Below are positions 43,036 to 51,797 of a stretch of 64,000 nucleotides of DNA, one piece after another. The translations under genes and the position numbers were made by a program. Within the stretch, counting starts at the first letter, position 1. Each line of letters starts with the position of its first letter. The notes under the pieces are model-generated. The model was not told the origin of the DNA. It searched no databases and worked only from the letters and a program-made list of their open reading frames with translations. Source of the DNA: Ottowia thiooxydans DSM 14619 (lineage in GTDB: Bacteria; Pseudomonadota; Gammaproteobacteria; Burkholderiales; Burkholderiaceae_C); assembly GCF_000422885.1 (NCBI RefSeq), contig NZ_AUGX01000001.1, positions 706,068 through 770,067 of the forward strand. Reading direction: 5' to 3'.

Positions 43036-43635
43036 ATGTCCATGAAAACTGAACTCTCTGCACGCATTGAGCCGTTAGATGTGCATGACCCCCGATCCAA
43101 GGATCCACTGCTCGAAGAGCTGGTGAGTTTTGTAGGCTATCGTCCCAACGCGCTTCTAACCATGGCGCGCAAACCCGGTGTAGTACCTGGGCTGATGAAG
43201 CTTCTAGGGGTCACGCTACGAGGTGATGGGCTGCTCACGGAATCACTGCGGTTTCTGGTTGCGGCAGAAGCTGCGCGCGGAGCAGAGTGCCGCTACACGA
43301 CGACGCACCTTATTCACGTCGCGCATCATCTTGGCGTTTCCTGGGAAAAGCTGGCTGCTCTGCCATCGTATCTGGACGATCCGCAATACACGGACAAGGA
43401 GAGGAAGGCGCTGGCCATAGCGAGTGCCGGCGGCGCCTTGCCGGTGCGTGAACCGGCTCTGGCGATGGAGCAGGCCAAGTCCGTTTTCTCTGATGAAGAA
43501 ATCATAGAGATCGTTTCGTGTGTAGCCATGACGGGGTGGTTCAACCGCTGGAACGGTCTGATGGGGTCGGCGCTGGAGTCTGTTCCATCGGAGGCCCTGA
43601 GCCATGTCCAATGGCTCTCAGAGCTGAACGCCTGA
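43036..43635 (+). CDS. carboxymuconolactone decarboxylase/AhpD-like protein with a single active-site cysteine
   Basis: 199 residues from the ATG at 43036 (GGAG eight bases upstream); several ATGs further left are possible, back to 42970. The AhpD/CMD pattern is present as AAEAARGAECRYTTTHLIHV, but the CxxC of AhpD is C-R-Y-T here, so disulfide chemistry is unlikely and the His near it may be retained. The C-terminal part (FSDEEIIEIVSCVAMTGWFN) is the repeated module. It ends the catabolic cluster; CMD-like proteins in such clusters can act in small-molecule degradation. Function not assigned. Confidence 0.75.
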   Translation: MSMKTELSARIEPLDVHDPRSKDPLLEELVSFVGYRPNALLTMARKPGVVPGLMKLLGVTLRGDGLLTESLRFLVAAEAARGAECRYTTTHLIHVAHHLGVSWEKLAALPSYLDDPQYTDKERKALAIASAGGALPVREPALAMEQAKSVFSDEEIIEIVSCVAMTGWFNRWNGLMGSALESVPSEALSHVQWLSELNA

Positions 43636-43707
43636 CCGCACAACACGCTGGCACTTGATCTGGAACCTCTCTGCATAGAGCACTGCGTAGAAGCAGCGCC
43701 GGCTGGG

Positions 43708-44589
43708 TCATTGCCAAATTCGGTAAGGCCAAAATCCTTCGTCATGCTGGATCCGATCCCAAAGCTCTTTCGGCGTGAAGCCCGTAATACGACGCGACTG
43801 CCTGCATAAGTGCGACTGGTCCGAGTAACCCACATCCGTCGCCAATCCAGACCATTTCACCGCCTCAGCTTCGTTGGCTTCCATGGCTTCGAAGAATGCG
43901 CGTTCTGCGCGACTGAAGCCTTTAAGTTCCCGCAGGGGTTGTCCTGCCCAACGCAGAACCCTGCGCTCTATCTGGCGCAGGCTCTTGCCTGTCCGCGATA
44001 GCGCCGCATGCAGCGCGAGACCACTTACCCAGTCTGCATAGCGATGCGTCCCTATCACCTGTTTGGGACGTACGACTTGCCATCTTGGATCCAGGAAGTC
44101 TTCGATAAGGCGTACCCGCCCCTCATCTGTCTGCTCGGCAGCTACAGACATGCACATTTGCAGCCATTCTTGCGGGAGAACTTCAGAAACGTCAACCAGG
44201 CGATTCATCCAGTTTCCGGGATCTGCTCCCGTGAGGTAATGCACCGCGTCAGGAAGCAAAAGCAACATCATGCCGTGCACCGGGCCGGAACTCCACGTTG
44301 CCGATGGGCGGGCGAACGGACCTCCAAATGCCACAGACGACGACACAGGTGAGCGTTGGCTGAATGCGGTGGTGGCTGCACCGGGTGCCAGCATTTCCAC
44401 CGAGCCGGTGAACCACCAACTGATGGTGCACATCGGTGTGGCCGGATAGTGACTGAACCGTTGCTCAGGCTTCAGTGGCACGCCCCTGGTGTCTCGCGCC
44501 ATTACGCCACGCACGCAACCGGTGAGAGACATTCTGGGTAACCACAGACGTGAGCTCGCACCTGAGAGGGGCGGAAAATCTGAAACCAT
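43708..44589 (-). CDS. AraC family transcriptional regulator
   Basis: 293 residues. The C-terminal region (from about 205) contains an AraC double HTH: RVLRWAGQPLRELKGFSRAE and AVKWSGLATDVGYSDQSHLC, then RQSRRITGFTPKELWDRI. The N-terminal part has an arabinose-binding-like pattern (TPMCTISWWFTGSVEMLAPG, FARPSATWSSGPVHGMMLLL). Divergent from the DUF4336 gene and convergent with the CMD-like gene; either the catabolic cluster or the DUF4336 gene could be its target. Confidence 0.88.
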   Translation of the reverse strand: MVSDFPPLSGASSRLWLPRMSLTGCVRGVMARDTRGVPLKPEQRFSHYPATPMCTISWWFTGSVEMLAPGAATTAFSQRSPVSSSVAFGGPFARPSATWSSGPVHGMMLLLLPDAVHYLTGADPGNWMNRLVDVSEVLPQEWLQMCMSVAAEQTDEGRVRLIEDFLDPRWQVVRPKQVIGTHRYADWVSGLALHAALSRTGKSLRQIERRVLRWAGQPLRELKGFSRAERAFFEAMEANEAEAVKWSGLATDVGYSDQSHLCRQSRRITGFTPKELWDRIQHDEGFWPYRIWQ

Positions 44590-44672
44590 GCTGAGATTTT
44601 AGGAGACGCACAACTTCAAAAAATGTCGGAATCGTTCAATACAACGGGCAGACGCGCTGGCAACATGTGCGA

Positions 44673-45362
44673 ATGCTCCAACCTATTGATACGAACATCT
44701 GGCACGCCGTCCATAGCTTCACAGCCAACGGGCTGCCCATCACTACGCGCATGACGGTGGTGCGCCTACCTGATCGAAAGTTGTTCGTTCACTCACCAAT
44801 CCCCCTGGACGATGAAACGCGGCTCCAGCTCGACGCCCTTGGTCGTGTGGCATTCATCGTGGCCCCGAATCTATTCCACCATCTGTTTCTGGGCCTCTTT
44901 TCCGATGCCTACCCTGAAGCACTCGTCTACGGCCCAGCTGGCCTTCGCAAGAAGCGCCCAGATCTGCAGGCGCTCAGAGACTTGCCCACCGGCGAAAACC
45001 AGGAATGGGAACCTGACCTGGAGCATTTGACGTTTGAGGGAATTCCAGCGGGCCGTGAATCGATTTGGTTTCATCGACCCACAGGCACACTGATAGTGAC
45101 CGACCTGGTTCAATGGTGGCAAGGCAAACTTCGCTGGACAACCCAAGCCTATGCGATCCTGACAGGGGTTCGCCATAAGCCCGCCGTACCTCTCACCGTC
45201 CGAGCACTGGTACGCGATAAGCAAGCTGCGGCCCGGAGCGCCGAGCGGCTACTGCAATGGCCAATTTCCAGAATAGTGGTCGCGCACAACACCATCATCG
45301 AGACCAATGCCTACGCCCAGATAACCCACGCCCTGAGGGTGTTTGCCGCACCACTCCGTTAA
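44673..45362 (+). CDS. DUF4336 (MBL-like fold) protein
   Basis: About 229 residues. The opening MLQPIDTNIWHAVHSFTANG, the core VFIVAPNLFHH-like segment AFIVAPNLFHHLFLGLFSDA, and IPAGRESIWFHRPTGTLIVT are what I recall of the DUF4336 family, which resembles metallo-beta-lactamases but lacks the HxHxDH motif. Cytosolic, no signal peptide. A GTG two codons upstream is an alternative start. Divergent from the AraC regulator with an 83-base gap. Confidence 0.78.
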   Translation: MLQPIDTNIWHAVHSFTANGLPITTRMTVVRLPDRKLFVHSPIPLDDETRLQLDALGRVAFIVAPNLFHHLFLGLFSDAYPEALVYGPAGLRKKRPDLQALRDLPTGENQEWEPDLEHLTFEGIPAGRESIWFHRPTGTLIVTDLVQWWQGKLRWTTQAYAILTGVRHKPAVPLTVRALVRDKQAAARSAERLLQWPISRIVVAHNTIIETNAYAQITHALRVFAAPLR

Positions 45363-45441
45363 GCCGCGGCAAGGAGTGAAATGAATCACAAGAAGTTTTC
45401 TGATCAGCCCAAGCTGTCATTGCGAAAAAAAGATAGCGTTT

Positions 45442-45481
45442 TTGTGATACTCAACTCGACAAATTAACAAGTTGTGATACT
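45442..45481 (+). promoter_or_regulatory. direct repeat TTGTGATACT upstream of the TIG-repeat gene
   Basis: TTGTGATACT occurs at 45442-45451 and 45472-45481, 30 bases apart, about three helical turns, in an AT-rich stretch 44 bases before the start codon. Each contains TGTGATACT, an extended -10-like sequence, so these may be tandem promoters or a regulator site. Confidence 0.4.
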
Positions 45482-45524
45482 TTGCATCATCTAATTACCC
45501 CTCAACTTTGCAGAGATGTGACTG

Positions 45525-47636
45525 ATGACCGTTAAATCTGTTAGCGCTGGCCCATTTGCACTGCTTGCACTGTTGTTGCCCATAGCTACCACAGCCCAAA
45601 CCATATCAACCAGCCCGGCGGCCGCCCCCCTTGCGCCTCTGACTGCTGTACCAGTGGACAACCCCCTGGCGCTTGCAGCCCTGTTTCTGGTGCTTGTGTT
45701 CGCCGGATGGTGGTCGCTGCGGCGCAGCCGCGGCGCGCAACGAGTGGTGTCGCTCGTTCTGGTGGGCGCTCTTGCCGGTTTGGCCGGGCACAGTTCGGGC
45801 TTGATGGCGCAGGCACTCAATGCGTTCACCAACTCCTCCGGAGAGACACTCTCCATTGGTGTTGTCCCCATCACTGCGGGGGGGTTCACGGGCTTTCAGC
45901 CTGCGGACTTCAGCAACGCCTCAGGCGTTGCGCTGCGAATTGAAGCGATCGATCCGCCCGATTTGGCCGAATGTTTTGCCACTAACCCGGCCAACACGCT
46001 ACTGCCCCCTGGGGTGCCCGTCCCGTCTCCGCACCCTGCATGCACCGTGGGAGCCACGCTGGCCACTAGCGCCGTTTGCCGAGTGGATGTTGAAGCGATC
46101 TGCCGCGCTCTTGTACCTGAACCGGCCGCCACGCTGACGGCTATCAGCCCGAATTCTGGCAGTACAGCCGGTGGTGCCATGGTCACTTTGACAGGCACCG
46201 GGCTGACTGCAGCCTCGGGCGTCACCTTTGGCGGTATTGCAGCGGCATCTGTCGTCGTGATCAACCCGACCACTATCACTGCGATCACGCCTGCACACCC
46301 AGCGGGTGTCGTAGACGTTGCGGTGACCACGCCGAGCGGGTCAGCATTAGCACCCCAAAGCTATACCTACATGCTCCCGCCTACTGTGGCTCAAGTTTCT
46401 CCAAATTCCGGGAGCACAACGGGCGGAACCTCAGTCACTCTGACAGGTTCCGGGCTGTCTGCAGCCACGGGCGTCACGTTTGACGGCATATCCGCAACCT
46501 CTGTCAACCTGGTCGACTCCACCACCATCACTGCGATTACGCCCGCACACGCAGCGGGTACGGTAGACGTCACGGTGACTACGCCGAGCGGGGTAGCACC
46601 AGCGCCCCAGAGCTATACCTACATGCTCCCGCCTACTGTGGCTCAGGTTTCTCCAAGTTCCGGGAGCACAGCGGGTGGAACCTCAGTGGTTCTGACGGGC
46701 ACCGGACTGACTGCAGCCACGGGCGTCACTTTTGGCGGCATACCCGCAAGCACGTTCATCGTGAACAGCTCCACCTCCATCACTGCGATTGCGCCAGCAC
46801 ACGTGGCGGCTCTCGTAGACGTTGCGGTGACCACGCCGAGCGGGTCAGCATTAGCGCCCCAGAGCTACACCTACATGCTCCCGCCTACTGTGACTCAAGT
46901 TTCCCCGAGTTCCGGGAGCACCTCGGGCGGAGTGGGGGTCATATTGACAGGCTCTGGCCTGCTCGGGACAACGAGCGTCACCTTTGACGGTGTACCGGCA
47001 ACCAACGTCAACGTGCTCAACTCCAGCACCATCACTGCGGTGACGCCTGCGCACGCAGCGGGCGCCGTGGACATTGTGGTGATGACGCCGAGCGGGGCGG
47101 CGCTTCTTTCCAACGGCTACATCTACCTCGCCACCGCCGTGGGGCAAAGCAGCGGAGGCGGCAAGATTGCAGCGCTCGGCGGAGGATCGAATAACCTGAT
47201 TGCGGCGACAACGGATAACAGCCCTGGCATTGCTTGGGGTGAGCTTTTTATAGCGGGGCCTGGAGCGCAAAGTTTGACCGATGGCGCCTCCAACACCGTG
47301 GCCATCGAAGCCTTTTATGGCAACAATAACGGCGTGCCCTATGCCGCCAAGTTGTGCAGTAGCTATGAAGTGGACTCTCAGGGAAACACGCCTTGCCAGC
47401 CTGGCAACGCCTGCTACAACGACTGGTTTCTTCCTGCCAGCAGCCAGTTGGCATTGCTGTTCACCAACAGGACCGATGTAGGCGGTTTTACTGGCGATGC
47501 GTACTGGTCCTCCACCGAGTCCCAGTTTACCCCTCTCGCTCTTGCAGGGAGCCTATCGTTTACTTCTGGGTCAGAAAGTTCGAGCAACAAGACCTTAGCA
47601 ATGCGGACGAGATGCGTGCGTACATTCACCCCGTGA
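45525..47636 (+). CDS. exported TIG-repeat protein with internal exosortase-type signal and DUF1566-like C-terminus
   Basis: 703 residues. Signal peptide 1-24 (ALLALLLPIATTAQT). Residues 43-69 form PVDNP plus a hydrophobic stretch plus RRSR, resembling the sorting signal recognised by exosortase (IPTL-CTERM type), but near the N-terminus rather than the C-terminus; NCBI has a class named midcut-by-XrtH with this layout. A Cys-bearing domain follows (ECFATNPAN, ACTVGATLATSAVCRVDVEA), then four 84-residue IPT/TIG Ig-like repeats (about 199-534) and a DUF1566/lectin-like domain (AYWSSTESQFTPL, ..MRTRCVRTF). Expected surface location; the function is unknown, likely adhesion. Confidence 0.85.
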   Translation: MTVKSVSAGPFALLALLLPIATTAQTISTSPAAAPLAPLTAVPVDNPLALAALFLVLVFAGWWSLRRSRGAQRVVSLVLVGALAGLAGHSSGLMAQALNAFTNSSGETLSIGVVPITAGGFTGFQPADFSNASGVALRIEAIDPPDLAECFATNPANTLLPPGVPVPSPHPACTVGATLATSAVCRVDVEAICRALVPEPAATLTAISPNSGSTAGGAMVTLTGTGLTAASGVTFGGIAAASVVVINPTTITAITPAHPAGVVDVAVTTPSGSALAPQSYTYMLPPTVAQVSPNSGSTTGGTSVTLTGSGLSAATGVTFDGISATSVNLVDSTTITAITPAHAAGTVDVTVTTPSGVAPAPQSYTYMLPPTVAQVSPSSGSTAGGTSVVLTGTGLTAATGVTFGGIPASTFIVNSSTSITAIAPAHVAALVDVAVTTPSGSALAPQSYTYMLPPTVTQVSPSSGSTSGGVGVILTGSGLLGTTSVTFDGVPATNVNVLNSSTITAVTPAHAAGAVDIVVMTPSGAALLSNGYIYLATAVGQSSGGGKIAALGGGSNNLIAATTDNSPGIAWGELFIAGPGAQSLTDGASNTVAIEAFYGNNNGVPYAAKLCSSYEVDSQGNTPCQPGNACYNDWFLPASSQLALLFTNRTDVGGFTGDAYWSSTESQFTPLALAGSLSFTSGSESSSNKTLAMRTRCVRTFTP
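46119..47126 (+). repeat. four tandem 252-bp repeats coding TIG domains
   Basis: Units at 46119-46370, 46371-46622, 46623-46874 and 46875-47126, each 84 codons. The last three begin with ATGCTCCCGCCTACTGTG, and blocks such as the one around GTTTCTCCAA and the AGCTATACCTAC end are almost unchanged. The high nucleotide identity indicates recent duplication or gene conversion, so copy number may vary. Confidence 0.95.
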
Positions 47637-47764
47637 AAGCTGGGAACGGGGACACTCGCGTTGAGCGCTTGACCCTTGCCCCGCTTCAATCAAAAGAGAT
47701 CGCCGCCATACCGTGGAATTTCTGCCACCTGCTTCAACAGGCACTACGACAGGCCGCTCCCCTC

Positions 47765-49258
47765 TCAAAGCAACACAATATCGTACTGATCCGGTCCCAT
47801 GGCGGACTCTGCCCGTAGCGAGATAGGCTTTCCAATGAAATCTGACAGCCCGGCCAGATGCTGGCTTTCCTCGTCCAACAGCATATCCACGACAGCCTGC
47901 GAGGCCACCACGCGAAACTCCTTGGGGTTGAACTGCCGGGCTTCACGCAGGATTTCACGCAAGATGTCGTAAGCCACGGTTCGCGCGGTGCGCACACGGC
48001 CTGCGCCCTGGCATTGGGCGCACGGCTCGCAAAGCAACTGGGCCAGAGATTCACGCGTGCGTTTGCGGGTCATCTCCAGCAATCCGAGCGCTGAAAAACC
48101 GCCGGTCTGTGTTTTCACGCGGTCACGGGCCAACTGCTTTTTGAATTCTGAAAGCACCGCCTGTTGGTGCTCGGCTTGGGTCATGTCGATGAAATCAACT
48201 ATGACAATGCCACCCAGGTTGCGCAGCCTGAGCTGCCGCGCGATAGCTTGCGCGGCTTCCAGGTTGGTCTTGAACACCGTGTCGTCAAAATTGCGGGCGC
48301 CTACAAATGCGCCGGTATTGACGTCGATCGTGGTCAAGGCTTCCGTCTGGTCAATCACCAGGTAACCACCTGATTTCAGGTCTACGCGGCGCCCCAGCGC
48401 CTTGGCGATTTCATCGTCTACCGAATAGAGATCAAAAATGGGCCGCTCGCCCTTATAAAGCGAAAGCCTCTCAGCCGCAGCGGGCATGAACTCCTGGCCA
48501 AAGGCAGTGAGTTGTTTGAACTGATCTTGTGAGTCCAAGCGGATGGATTGAGTTTCTTCATTCACCAGATCTCGCAACACACGTTGCAGCAGGCTCAGGT
48601 CTTCGTGCAGCAGGCTGGTGGGTGGCAACTTGACCGATGCCTCGCGGATGCGGGTCCAGGTTTTACGAAGGTAGGCAATGTCTTCGCCCAGCTCGGCATC
48701 AGTAGCGTCTTCCGCGTTGGTGCGCAGGATGTAGCCACCGCGTGCCTGCCCTTGCGTCCCCTCCCCTGCCAATGCCTGCACCCGGCTACGCAGAGCGTCT
48801 CGCTGGCCGGCGGGGATTTTCTGGGAAATGCCAATGTGCTCGTCTTGCGGAAGAAATACCAGCATGCGCCCGGCAATGCTGATCTGCGTGGATAAGCGAG
48901 CGCCTTTGGTGCCTATAGGGTCCTTGATGACCTGCACCATCAGAGTTTGACCCTCGAACACCTGTTTTTCTATAGGCTTGGGAGGAACGCTTGTGGTGCG
49001 GTGGGCAGGCAGGCTCTCGCCAGCCAAAGGACGCTGCCAGACATCGGCCACGTGGAGAAAGGCGGCTCGCTCCAGACCTATGTCAATGAACGCCGATTGC
49101 ATACCGGGCAACACGCGGGCCACCTTGCCCAAATACACATTGCCGACCAAGCCGCGCTCCAGCGCGCGCTCCACGTGTAGCTCTTGTACCGCGCCATGTT
49201 CGACGATGGCCACACGGGTTTCCTGGGGTGACCAATTGATGAGAATGTCTTGCTGCAT
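47765..49258 (-). CDS. rng: ribonuclease G
   Basis: About 497 residues from the ATG at 49258. S1 domain near the start (VGNVYLGKVARVLPGMQSAF, then IDIGLERAAFLHVADV) with the usual RNase G insert, and the catalytic DNase-I-like core: DQTEALTTIDVNTGAFVG and IVIVDFIDMTQAEHQQAV. The zinc-link motif CxxC is in CEPCAQCQGAG. RNase G matures 16S rRNA and decays some mRNAs. Last gene of the leftward block maf-rng, immediately after maf in the same direction. An ATG nine bases upstream (49267) is an alternative start, nearer its ribosome-binding site. Confidence 0.95.
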   Translation of the reverse strand: MQQDILINWSPQETRVAIVEHGAVQELHVERALERGLVGNVYLGKVARVLPGMQSAFIDIGLERAAFLHVADVWQRPLAGESLPAHRTTSVPPKPIEKQVFEGQTLMVQVIKDPIGTKGARLSTQISIAGRMLVFLPQDEHIGISQKIPAGQRDALRSRVQALAGEGTQGQARGGYILRTNAEDATDAELGEDIAYLRKTWTRIREASVKLPPTSLLHEDLSLLQRVLRDLVNEETQSIRLDSQDQFKQLTAFGQEFMPAAAERLSLYKGERPIFDLYSVDDEIAKALGRRVDLKSGGYLVIDQTEALTTIDVNTGAFVGARNFDDTVFKTNLEAAQAIARQLRLRNLGGIVIVDFIDMTQAEHQQAVLSEFKKQLARDRVKTQTGGFSALGLLEMTRKRTRESLAQLLCEPCAQCQGAGRVRTARTVAYDILREILREARQFNPKEFRVVASQAVVDMLLDEESQHLAGLSDFIGKPISLRAESAMGPDQYDIVLL

Positions 49259-49329
49259 GTTGGGCATTCTCCCCCCTATTTCATCCGGCGTTCGGAACAC
49301 CGCACCAAACTTGTTTTTACCAGCTCTCG

Positions 49330-49932
49330 CTACGCAGCCACGCCCACCAAGCGCAAAAGCTTCATGGTTTCAAAGAGAGGCAGGCCCATGATGCCGGTAT
49401 AGCTGCCGCTGATGTGCTCTATGTATTCAGCGGCACGCCCTTGCACCGCATACGCTCCGGCCTTTCCCATAGGTTCGCCGCTGGCAACGTAGCTGTTTAC
49501 CTGTGCCACAGTCATGGGCGAAAAGCGCACGCGCGATTCGCTCAGAGCTTGCAGTTCGCGGCCTTCATGCCACAAGCTGATGCACGTCAGCACTCTATGC
49601 GTGGTGCCTGACAATTCACTCAGCATACGTACGGCGTCAGGCTCGTCTGCAGGTTTGCCATAGATGGTGCGACCCAACGCTACCGTGGTATCAGAGCACA
49701 GCACCGGGGCAAGAGGCAGCCCCCGTACTTGCAACCGCCGTACGGCAGCCTCCAGCTTGAGGGAGGTCACGCGGTGCACATAAGTACGAGGTGATTCTCC
49801 TGGAAAAACAGCCTCAAGGCCCTCCGCATCTTCATCGTTGCCCGGAAGCAAAAGTTCGTGACGAATGCCAATTTGCTCCAGCAATTGGCGGCGGCGCGGG
49901 CTTTGGGAGGCAAGGTAGATGAAATCAGGCAT
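49330..49932 (-). CDS. maf: Maf-like nucleotide pyrophosphatase
   Basis: 200 residues. ASQSPRRRQLLEQIGIRHEL is the family start, followed by LCSDTTVALGRTIYGKPADE and SYVASGEPMGKAGAYAVQG and the C-terminal SGSYTGIMGLPLFET. Removes non-canonical or methylated NTPs; the YhdE type (dTTP/UTP, 5-methyl-UTP) is likely, but the subgroup is an inference. Starts 12 bases before the rlmH stop on the same strand and is followed by rng. Confidence 0.93.
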   Translation of the reverse strand: MPDFIYLASQSPRRRQLLEQIGIRHELLLPGNDEDAEGLEAVFPGESPRTYVHRVTSLKLEAAVRRLQVRGLPLAPVLCSDTTVALGRTIYGKPADEPDAVRMLSELSGTTHRVLTCISLWHEGRELQALSESRVRFSPMTVAQVNSYVASGEPMGKAGAYAVQGRAAEYIEHISGSYTGIMGLPLFETMKLLRLVGVAA

Positions 49933-49944
49933 GGTGGTTCACCA

Positions 49945-50415
49945 TTACTCCCGGTGATAGGGGTGCCCTGCATTGACCGACCATGCGCGGTACAGCTGCT
50001 CAATCAGCAGCACACGCACCATGGCGTGAGGCAAGGTTAGATCAGAAAGGCGGATGCGCTGATGAGCTGCTGCGCGCAGTGCGGGGTCCAGGCCATCCGG
50101 GCCGCCGATGATCAAAGCCACATCACCCCCACCCAGTTGCCACTGCTTCAGTTGTTCTGCCAGGGCGGTGGTAGTCAATGCCGTACCGCGCTCATCCAGG
50201 ACCACGATGCGGGCACCACGGGGAATGGCGGCCTCAATGCGGGTGCGCTCGGCGGCATAGAGCTGCTCAACCGTTTTGCCACCCGCGCGCGGCTCTGTCT
50301 TGATAGCCTTGAGCTCGATGCGGATCTCGGGCGGGAAGCGCTTGGCGTAGTCATCCCAGGCCTGCTGTGCCCATGCAGGCACACGCTGGCCCACCGCAAT
50401 GATGATGAGCTTCAT
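49945..50415 (-). CDS. rlmH: 23S rRNA (pseudouridine1915-N3)-methyltransferase RlmH
   Basis: 156 residues with the SPOUT features: [20 protein letters not shown] at the start, [20 protein letters not shown], the SAM-binding knot [20 protein letters not shown] and the conserved C-terminus [18 protein letters not shown], which includes the catalytic Arg and His. Methylates pseudouridine 1915 in 23S rRNA. Same strand and tight order rsfS-rlmH-maf. Confidence 0.96.
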   Translation of the reverse strand: MKLIIIAVGQRVPAWAQQAWDDYAKRFPPEIRIELKAIKTEPRAGGKTVEQLYAAERTRIEAAIPRGARIVVLDERGTALTTTALAEQLKQWQLGGGDVALIIGGPDGLDPALRAAAHQRIRLSDLTLPHAMVRVLLIEQLYRAWSVNAGHPYHRE

Positions 50416-50475
50416 AACCCGCTAGTCGCCATGAGCTTTGAACACGCCCTTAAGTGCACTTGCGGGCAGGAGCGC

Positions 50476-51183
50476 TCAAGCGGATGTTTTCTTGGCTGGA
50501 GCTTTTTTAGCTACAGCTTTCTTGGCTGCCGGGGCAGTTGCTTTCACAGCGGTCTTGGCCGGGGCTTTTACCGCAGGAGATTTCGCGGCTGGAGCCTTAC
50601 TGGCTGGTGACTTGCTGGCAGGTGCTTTTGCAGCAGGCGATTTGGCTGCAGCAGCCTTCTTGGCCGGCGGCTTAGCAGCGGCTGCTTTGGCGGGGGCCGC
50701 CTTAACAGGCGCTGATTTCGCTGCAGGCGCCTTGGCGGCTGCTTTTTTGGCAGGCGCAGATTTAGCGGCTGGCGTGGGCTCTGCAGCTCGCTTCCCAGCT
50801 GACTTGCTGGAAGAAGCTGGACCTTTCAGGCGCACAGGCTTATCGCCCCAGATTTCTTCCAGGTTGTAGTACTGACGAATGACTGGCTGCATGACATGGG
50901 CTACGGCGGCGCCACAGTCCACAATGATCCATTCACCGTTTTCTTCACCTTCGATACGCGGCTTGGGAAAGCCCGCCTCCCGCACCTTGTCTCGCACGCT
51001 GGCAGCGATGGCCTTGGTCTGCCGGTTGGATGTACCGGAGGCCACCAAGACGCGCTCAAACAGCGGCGATAGATGTTCGGTGTTAAACACTCGAATATCT
51101 TGGGCTTTGACGTCCTCCAGACCATCAATGATGGCACGCTGGAGTTTCAGGATGTCTTTCTTTTGGGCAGTTTCGCTCATCAA
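50476..51183 (-). CDS. rsfS: ribosome silencing factor RsfS with Ala/Lys/Pro-rich C-terminal tail
   Basis: RsfS binds ribosomal protein uL14 and blocks 70S joining in nutrient-poor conditions. Its core is about 1-115 (KKDILKLQRAIIDGLEDVKA, VLVASGTSNRQTKAIAASVR, DCGAAVAHVMQPVIRQYYNL). The remaining 120 residues or so consist of AAKAPAAKS/AKSAPAKK-like repeats with many Lys, resembling an H1-type or nucleic-acid-binding tail, an addition to the usual length of about 110-130. It overlaps nadD by four bases (ATGA). Confidence 0.95.
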   Translation of the reverse strand: MMSETAQKKDILKLQRAIIDGLEDVKAQDIRVFNTEHLSPLFERVLVASGTSNRQTKAIAASVRDKVREAGFPKPRIEGEENGEWIIVDCGAAVAHVMQPVIRQYYNLEEIWGDKPVRLKGPASSSKSAGKRAAEPTPAAKSAPAKKAAAKAPAAKSAPVKAAPAKAAAAKPPAKKAAAAKSPAAKAPASKSPASKAPAAKSPAVKAPAKTAVKATAPAAKKAVAKKAPAKKTSA

Positions 51184-51797
51184 GGGCTCGGGGGCAGCTG
51201 GTAAAGGTGATTTTCGGCAATATACCGCGCTACAGCCGGCGGCACGAGATGTTCGATAGGTTGGCCAGCAGCAGCGCGGGCCCTTACCTCAGTCGAACTG
51301 ACGACAATAGGTGGAAGATTAATAGGCTGGTAGAAGCCTGGTGGAAGGTTGGAAATATCGGCCGGCGGAGCATCTGATACCGGGCGCGCACGCGCGGCGA
51401 TGCTGAGAATGGCCAGCCGCGCAATCTCTGCGCTGTCTTTCCAAGTATGCAACGTTTCAGCTTGATCAGCACCAATAATCAGCAGTAGCTGTGCATCGGG
51501 AGATTGCTGTCGCAACTCGCGTAGTGTATCAACAGTGTAGGTGGGGCCCTCGCGCATGACTTCCCGGGTATCAAGAACCACGCGTGGAACACCCGCAAAA
51601 GCAAGCTCCGACATAGCTACACGCACAGGGCCATCGCTCAGCACCCGCGCCTTGTGCCACGCTTGGCCGGTTGGAAGAATATGCAGCTCGTCCAGGCGCA
51701 ATTGCTCCACCGCAATGCGCGCCAAAGCAACATGGCCGTTGTGCGGCGGATCAAAGGCACCGCCAAACATGCCTATGCGGCGGCGCGGCGCGCTCAT
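51180..51797 (-). CDS. nadD: nicotinate-nucleotide adenylyltransferase
   Basis: 205 residues from [20 protein letters not shown], with AGGAG upstream; the longer frame into hemF is not protein-like. Nucleotidyltransferase motif [22 protein letters not shown], and the family end [15 protein letters not shown]. Makes NaAD in NAD synthesis. Coupled to rsfS by an ATGA overlap and overlapping hemF by four bases (hemF stop at 51794). Confidence 0.96.
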   Translation of the reverse strand: MSAPRRRIGMFGGAFDPPHNGHVALARIAVEQLRLDELHILPTGQAWHKARVLSDGPVRVAMSELAFAGVPRVVLDTREVMREGPTYTVDTLRELRQQSPDAQLLLIIGADQAETLHTWKDSAEIARLAILSIAARARPVSDAPPADISNLPPGFYQPINLPPIVVSSTEVRARAAAGQPIEHLVPPAVARYIAENHLYQLPPSP

